From the NCBI GenBank assembly GCA_015680685.1, contig MNCI01020440.1, positions 55,461 through 119,460 on the forward strand: DNA of 64,000 nucleotides, read 5' to 3'. Numbering within the stretch: the first letter of the stretch is position 1; every line of letters starts with the position of its first letter. A program made the translations under genes and the position numbers. The DNA comes from Gnetum montanum. Lineage: Eukaryota > Streptophyta > Gnetopsida > Gnetales > Gnetaceae. Positions 58,280 to 64,000 of the stretch are shown here, piece after piece. The notes beneath the pieces are model-generated. The model saw nothing but the letters and a program-made list of their open reading frames with translations. It was not told the DNA's origin and searched no databases.

Positions 58280-59660
58280 AATATCTAATCATGGACTTAT
58301 AATATCCTTCTGAAGAGTTCTTGATCAAAAAGATTCTATGATAGCATTCCAACATAATATCATGCTTTGAAAGCATCTAAATTTTATAAGATTTTTTTTT
58401 CAATAATTTAGTTTTTCCATCTAATTTATCTTATCATTTTTCTAAATCCCTTCCATGACCTCATACCATACCTTAATGTAAGATCTAATGTAATTTGTAA
58501 TCATTGTTATGTACTCCTTTTGATCAAATGTAGTGTTTAGGATTCTTGGTTTACCTATGAAAGACTTTGGTATCCATTAACAATTTTCCATAACTTGAAC
58601 GATTCATACCAAATGTTTTCCTTGATATTTCTTTTCCATAGCATCATAGGAGTTTCCTTCTCTAGGTAGAATTTGATATAATAAATATGTTGTATTATAA
58701 AGATTCTTTACTTGACTTGGTGTTTATCCTTCAAGGAATTATTTGAATTCATATACCAAATCAATGTAATATGGAGTGTAGTTGCTGCCATTGTCTTAAT
58801 CCATAACACAATACATGTCCATAGCTCTAGTAGAGAAATTATATGCTTTTTCCTTATAACTATTGAAAGTATTCCAAAACTTCCATCAATATCCTCATGT
58901 GTATGTCCAACTGAAAGAAAGCTTAACTTTATAACCTTGCAAATTCTTCTTATTGTAAGCAATGACACATAAAGAAAAACATATTTATTCTTGTTATCTC
59001 CTTCACAATTATCTAGTTGTAGAAAAAGTGTAGCAAGTAATAGCTTAAAATTAGAGCTTAGATTGATTTGATTTGAATATTCTAAATAATTTTATTTTTT
59101 ATATACTATTTCTAGATGGTGGAGTAGTGCTTCTGTAAGTGAGCATCTTTTGAAATTGTATTATTTCTTCATCATATCACCATACCTATTAATAAGATTA
59201 ACCTTCAAACCTCTCAAGCATTTTGACAAAGATGTTAGGGTAAATTGTGAATCCATCTATGTGTAAAATGGACTAAAATTCCCAAAACTATCATATCCCT
59301 TGTCCTTTTACCAAAATTTCTATAAGGGAGATTTGGAACCTCTTCTTCTAGAGGATACTCTTAGGCAAGATTAACAATTTTGGCAATGGAGTTTTTGACT
59401 CATCCATTCTATCATGAATGATACCTATGTAATTATCAAGCTTCCTTGTTGATAGATTCCTATGGATATAGTATGTGTTCCTACATACAGTTACATAATC
59501 ATAATGATTTTAAAGCTCCCCTTGAATTTTATCTCTTTTCAAAGGATCCTTAGTGAATTTCTTTCTCTTCTCTAACATACAACAAGTTCTACAAATTGAG
59601 AAATAATGCTTTCTACTAAAAGTTACATTTGGGTAGTATTTGTTGAAAATCTTTGATTAC
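58280..59660 (-). pseudogene. DUF7869-type transposon-associated protein remnant
   Basis: From about 59640 the minus strand reads TFSRKHYFSICRTCCMLEKRKKFTKDP, then RNTYYIHRN and IIHDRMDESKTPLP, followed after a gap by LLATLFLQLDNCEGDNKNKY (about 59040) and SFLSVGHTHEDIDGSFG (58915-58865). A later YESFKLWKIVNGY is at about 58590. The order DGMDQxKT, LQLDNC-x2-NKNKY and VGHTHEDID is, as I recall it, that of DUF7869 proteins, often linked to repetitive DNA and of unknown function. Only 58968-58708 is open (86 codons). Element C lies at its downstream side, and E at its upstream side. Confidence 0.6.
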
Positions 59661-59829
59661 TGACTTTTGCTAATTGGTGGTAATCCCAGATTAGCTAACC
59701 CAGGATTAATATAATTTTTCAATAAAATGTGTTAACTGATAATCATGGATAATATTTTAATTACTTTAGATGTTCCATTCCTCATAAACTATTTACATTC
59801 TGATAATTGAAGGTAGATTTCCCACCTAA

Positions 59830-60720
59830 TAACAATTTAACAAGAATACATGATAAGACTAATAAGAAGATGGATGATGTGCCATAATAAGTAAAGATAT
59901 TCTACTAGCATTTGGATCCTTACCATCCAGATTTTACTTTCATACTTCACCAGGATGAACAACTATGATGGAGAGACATAAAGGAAAATATTGTATTACC
60001 ACCTAATTATTTAGTACCATCAATGCTCATAATAGTATTAATTTAATTAGAACTTGAAGTAGTAACTCTAGATGATAAGGTAGTTGATGAAATCTTTAGA
60101 GCTTACTAGCTCTTAGAGTCATAATTATGTAAAGACTGATTCATGGAGGCTCTCTATGAATGTTCCAAAGAAAAGTTAGATTCTATTCAGCTAACATCAT
60201 AATTAGAAAAAACGATACTAATTACCAATGTGTAAGATTCCAAGGTCAAAAACCTCCATCCCTAAGTGGAGATGACATGAACTGTCCATGACTATATTTA
60301 GAATTCGCAAGCAACTAAGGTAAGGGAAGAATAACACCCAAGACAAGAGGGAACTCAAGGTTAGGATCTTTTAGTAGATAGTCAAGAAAGCATCAAATGA
60401 ATCACAAGATGAGATCAAGTTTGCATAATTCTCCTAGTTTTTTTATCTTCATCCTCTTCAATCTCATTGTCAAGATTTAACAAGGATGAATATGGGTAAG
60501 ATAGGACGGAAAATAATCATAGACATGGTAAAGATAATAGAAGGAACTTTCATAATTAACCTTTATATCTACTAATCTTTCATTTGAAATTATAACAAAA
60601 TCCCACAAAAGCCTCTTCTATAAGATGAAATTCTTTCATAGCCATAATAACAAAATACCACAAGAGTAATGAAATTGGAAGTGGATGGTAAATTAAGTAG
60701 TATTCAGTGCAAATCTTAAA
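59830..60720 (+). pseudogene. gag remnant of element E
   Basis: Around 59920-59980 it reads HPDFTFILHQDEQLWWRDI, aligned with the gag N-terminal segment of C and A. The stretch near 60260-60480 parallels 17640-17870 of A (GCAAC(T/C)AA...AAGGGAAGA and GTGAAGATTTAACAAGGATG-type sequence). The capsid core is missing or unreadable. Many stops. Confidence 0.6.
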
Positions 60721-60929
60721 AAGACTATTTTTTTAGACTAAATAGCCTACTTAAATCTTTGCAAGCATCCATGGCTTTGAGCCTCACACTAGCCACCTCT
60801 TAAACATCTAACAAGCCACCTTCAAACCAAATCTCTTCTAAAGTTAAAACTATCAAGTTAACTCATGTTATTACAAGCTAGATAAAAGTAAGAAATTTTT
60901 CCATAGAAAGAACTTATCTAAGAAGTTTC

Positions 60930-61195
60930 TTGATTTATTTCCATATTTTAGAAAATGCACTATGCAAGGCTTTATTATACTTAGATTATAAATTTAATCT
61001 AATCTCTCAAGACATGTATAAAACAAGTAACCTGATACCACTCAAGAAATACAACATCAAGCTAGTGCTTTTTGATTATTCTATTACTATTTCCTTAGGA
61101 GTGGTTGAGGACAATGTGATCATCATTAGTGGATGGTATTATCCAATAGATTTTCTTGTAATCAATGTGAAAAATAATAATGGGAACTTTCTTAT
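60930..61195 (+). pseudogene. Aspartic protease of element E, truncated
   Basis: Open from 60930. It reads ALLYLDYKFNLISQDMYK, in which the DLGSS active site of C is replaced by YLDYK, then TISLGVVEDNVIII and FLVINVKNNNGNFLI. It ends where the GRxWL segment should follow, at the LTR of D. The active-site loop change alone would inactivate it. Confidence 0.7.
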
Positions 61196-62025
61196 TGATG
61201 AGCAGCAAGACATCCCTACACCCAACCATATGAATCACTAAGACGTTCACACATGATCTAGTCAAATTCCATGGACCTATAGTTTTCTAGTGCACTAGTT
61301 TCTCTAGGAAGTGAAACGAGTGTTGAGAATGTTCATTATCTTCCCAACTACACTTGTAAAGCTTAAGGATATGGTTTAAGTGTAATTGAGGTACATGATT
61401 TTTATCATTTTATATTTTATAAGTTTGATTGCCTACAACAATAATGAAAGGTAGAGTAATTTAGGATCTAATTTATCTACTACCTAGCTAGCCTAACACA
61501 AGTACCTATCCCACTTTCCTAGACACATCTTGAACAATATATAATGTTGCTGGGTTACCAAACATTAAGTGTTGCTGGGTTATCAAGCACTATATGTATG
61601 CTCAAAGTGGTCATGCTTGTGTTCATTAACAACTGAAAATTAATTACTTAATTAAAGTGCATTAAAGTAAAGTGCATTAAAGAAAACATCAATCTATTCT
61701 CTATGCTTCAAGGATAGTTGAAAGAGTTTGTTTTTATTCTCATCACACTACTACACTCAGGTACATCAGTGTTTGAACAAAGATCTATATACACTTAGAC
61801 TCCTACTACAAGCACTCAAAAAATATTCTAACTCTGGAGGAAAAAAATTGTAAGAGCTTTGCTACTTTGACTAAAAAACTATGAAAAAATAATGCTAAAT
61901 CGTGAGCCCAAGTGCTATATTTATAGGTTGGCATATTCCTTGTGACGTTGGATATTTGACATTGCATCTTAACTCTAATGTCGGATACCCAATGTTGGAG
62001 TAGATGAAAAAATGTGATTCATCAT
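61196..62025 (-). repeat. 3' LTR of element D
   Basis: 830 bp, TGATGAGCAGC at the left and GATTCATCA at the right. Related to the F LTR through CCTATAAATA, the ACACTTGG or GCACTTGG stretch, and the GGTTGGG(T/C)(G/A)TAGGG end. Minus TATA box near 61917-61927. Confidence 0.8.
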
Positions 62026-64000
62026 ACATCCATAACTAAATGAAAATTCATCCTTGATTGAAGAAGAGAAGGAACAAGTTCCTTACAAAATATTGGATAG
62101 GTATGAGATTATTGACTGACATATAAACTAACTAGATAGAACAGACAAACTTTTAGTGCCCAAGTGTATGGAGTTACAATCTTTACAAAATTGGATGTTC
62201 ATGATAAGAGAAGTGAACACCATAGATAAAATTGACATCCAATGCCTCTTGGTAGCTAAAGAGTGAGAGAGAAGATCCCACAATCATGAACAATCCTCAT
62301 CATGTGCTATTGCCACATCATCCTTGGTGAAGATAGTCCTGTTTCCAGTCTATGCTCCCACTACAATCATAATAGAATCATGAATTAGTATGCAATGTGT
62401 AACACATAGTTGCTAAGTACCTTGTTTTTTTGGTGGTTACAGTCAACTAGGTTGTGATTGTGGTAGATTGATTCCTTTAGTAGTGTTAGTGGGAAGGTTG
62501 AAAATAGGGTAAAATAGATAAGCAATCCATTAAATTTGAAAAATTCCTACATAAGAAAATATTTGAACAGGCTGTAAGAATTTACAACAATAAAAATGAA
62601 GGTTCACTAAAAATTTTTGTGAAGATGTGCACAATTGGATGTCATTCGTAAACAAAAGAATTTGATTGTAAGAGTGTCTAAGGGTAAAGAACTTAACTAA
62701 CCTAACCAAAATATATGCAAGTGGATCCTCCCAAAGCAAGCAGAGGCCTTTTATGCCCTTGCATAACTTCAAACCAAGGAGTCTGTGGGCTCTATGGATG
62801 ATTAATGATTATAGAAGGTTAAGTACAAAAACTTGTAAGAAACTACCTAAGAATTCTGACACATCAAACCAAGACATTGAACATGAACATGAAATTGGTA
62901 GTGAGGTGAGACATGGAAAACATAGATGAATGAGAGAGTGGAATGGAGTTCCTGGTTAAGGTCACATGAAGTCCCTTGTAAATTTTATGGTTAAATGACT
63001 TGATAGGATCCATCATTAATCTAGAACAAAACCAACCATCTTTAGTGACTTCGAATCACCATTCTAAGACCAATCCATCCTCCTGAGACATAAGAGTACT
63101 CCCACAAAACAAACACCATTCCTTATTAGAGAAGAAAAGAGAAGTAGGAAATGAAGAAGGGCCTTAGTTAGAGGGAATCTTTAGGCATGTGTAACATGTC
63201 TTTCTAGTTCCATAACTAGTCCTTGTAGCCTATTTATTATGTCTAAGGGGTGTGCTTTGAATTCCCATTATTTTTATTTTTATTTTGTTGAAATGGAAAC
63301 CACACCATGCAAAGACATGCATTTTGTCTAAGGGGTATGCTTTGAATTCCCATAATTCTTTTTAAAGATGGGAACCACACCATGTAAAGACTTATTCAAC
63401 TTCCTTTTATTGGTCGACACAAAATAGTAAGAAGTCCATGAAAACACACATGCATCCAAGCAAGTAGAAAGACACAAAGAATACTGAATCCCCTTGAAGT
63501 CACATCATGTTCAAACCTTTTAATCCTTTCCAATTCTAAAAACTACCAAAGTCACAAGTTCATTAAAGTTCCATTAATGAAAAAGGGACTGCATGTTTCT
63601 AGAACAAGGAAAACCATAGAGTTTGTGGATGGGTGGATGTTGTGGACTGACTGCCTATTTCATGAAAAAAAACCATGTTCTAATCATTAGTAACAAAATT
63701 CAAATCTAGAATCCAGACACCAACAATCAAATAAAACAATAATGCATACCACCATCAAGTAACAAATTACCATTATGCCTAGCACTTATTAACAAAAGGT
63801 TAGAAAATTTTACCAAAATAAAATAAAATAAAATATAAAAGAAAGTGTAAAATATCCAAGAAATAGCAAATGTACTAATGATGGTGTAAAAAAAAATTAG
63901 AAAAGATTAATAATATGAAAAAAAGAAGATGTAAAATAAAGAATGTGTAAAACAAAATGTTGTAAAACAAAAAGATAAAAAATTAAGGAGCCACTTATAT
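62026..64000 (-). other. 3' noncoding region of element D
   Basis: Purine tract TTATGGATGTA at 62026-62036. GCTTGCTTTGGGAGGATCC near 62730, one AAAGACATG-type motif (63170-63206) and a duplicated CTAAGGGGTGTGCTTTGAATTCCC...ACCATGCAAAGAC segment (63239-63390). Collinear with C 49028-50990. No gene is seen; 62530-62772 minus is an 80-codon frame without homology that I recognise. Confidence 0.6.

Larger units (their letters stand above)
59780..61195 (+). mobile_element. Element E: 5'-truncated Athila-like element, cut by D
   Basis: No 5' LTR is found; homology starts in gag N-terminal sequence and runs to protease. At 61195 it stops in the protease at the LTR of D. The continuation would be beyond D, outside the window. 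Confidence 0.7.
61196..64000 (-). mobile_element. Element D: 3' end of an Athila-like element, nested in E
   Basis: Starts with a TGATGAG...CATCA LTR preceded by CTTAT (a possible duplication). The interior to the window end is homologous to the 3' noncoding region of C on the same strand. The 5' part and coding region lie right of the window. Confidence 0.75.

Noticed and set aside
58712-58972. 86-codon plus-strand ORF
   Set aside because: Antisense shadow of the minus-strand frame with GHTHEDID.

Overview
This is plant nuclear DNA, AT-rich and built almost entirely of old LTR retrotransposons nested inside one another, with two LINE remnants, one plant-specific gene fragment and some unexplained islands. 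The large nested elements, strong CpG decay and the heavy-metal-associated isoprenylated plant protein (HIPP) exon point to a land plant with a big, repeat-rich genome, perhaps a gymnosperm or fern; the window alone does not settle this.

Layout. (1) 1-3832: 3' end of LTR element H (+), with an integrase remnant, a polypurine tract and a 1.85-kb 3' LTR. It lies inside the gag of element F. (2) 3833-16685: Athila-like element F (+). Its gag is also split by element G (4737-10123, -), a Copia-type LTR element without gag or pol that carries an intronless CCR4-family deadenylase sequence. F has lost pol but keeps a third ORF and its 3' LTR. (3) 16686-35810: element A (+), same family as F, with a 5' LTR remnant, gag, protease, RT, RNase H, integrase and a third ORF. 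Its gag is split by element B (18542-27881, -), a gag-protease-only element with a perfect 5-bp target-site duplication (TSD). (4) 35830-37300: CpG-retaining host DNA with the last exon of a HIPP gene, next to a 108-base gap. (5) 37320-42400: L1-type LINE (-). (6) 43373-45000: RTE-like LINE remnant (-); a tRNA-derived SINE-like piece lies near 45.7 kb. (7) 48119-58266: complete-length Athila-like element C (-), with both LTRs, a tRNA-Asp primer site and a perfect TSD. It sits beside a DUF7869-type transposon-like protein remnant at 58280-59660 (-). (8) 59780-61195: 5'-truncated element E (+, same family), cut by element D (61196 to the window end, -).

A, C, D, E and F are one family, shown by shared gag, protease and 3' noncoding sequence. 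C supplies the best reference copy. All elements are broken by stops and frameshifts, so no active mobile element is expected. The HIPP exon is the only clearly intact protein-coding piece.

Most interesting points: the captured deadenylase in G, whose single frame is broken only by six nonsense codons; perfect 18-bp palindromes repeated in the B LTR; a conserved noncoding motif in the 3' region of four Athila-like copies, amplified up to four times; and the DUF7869-type remnant.
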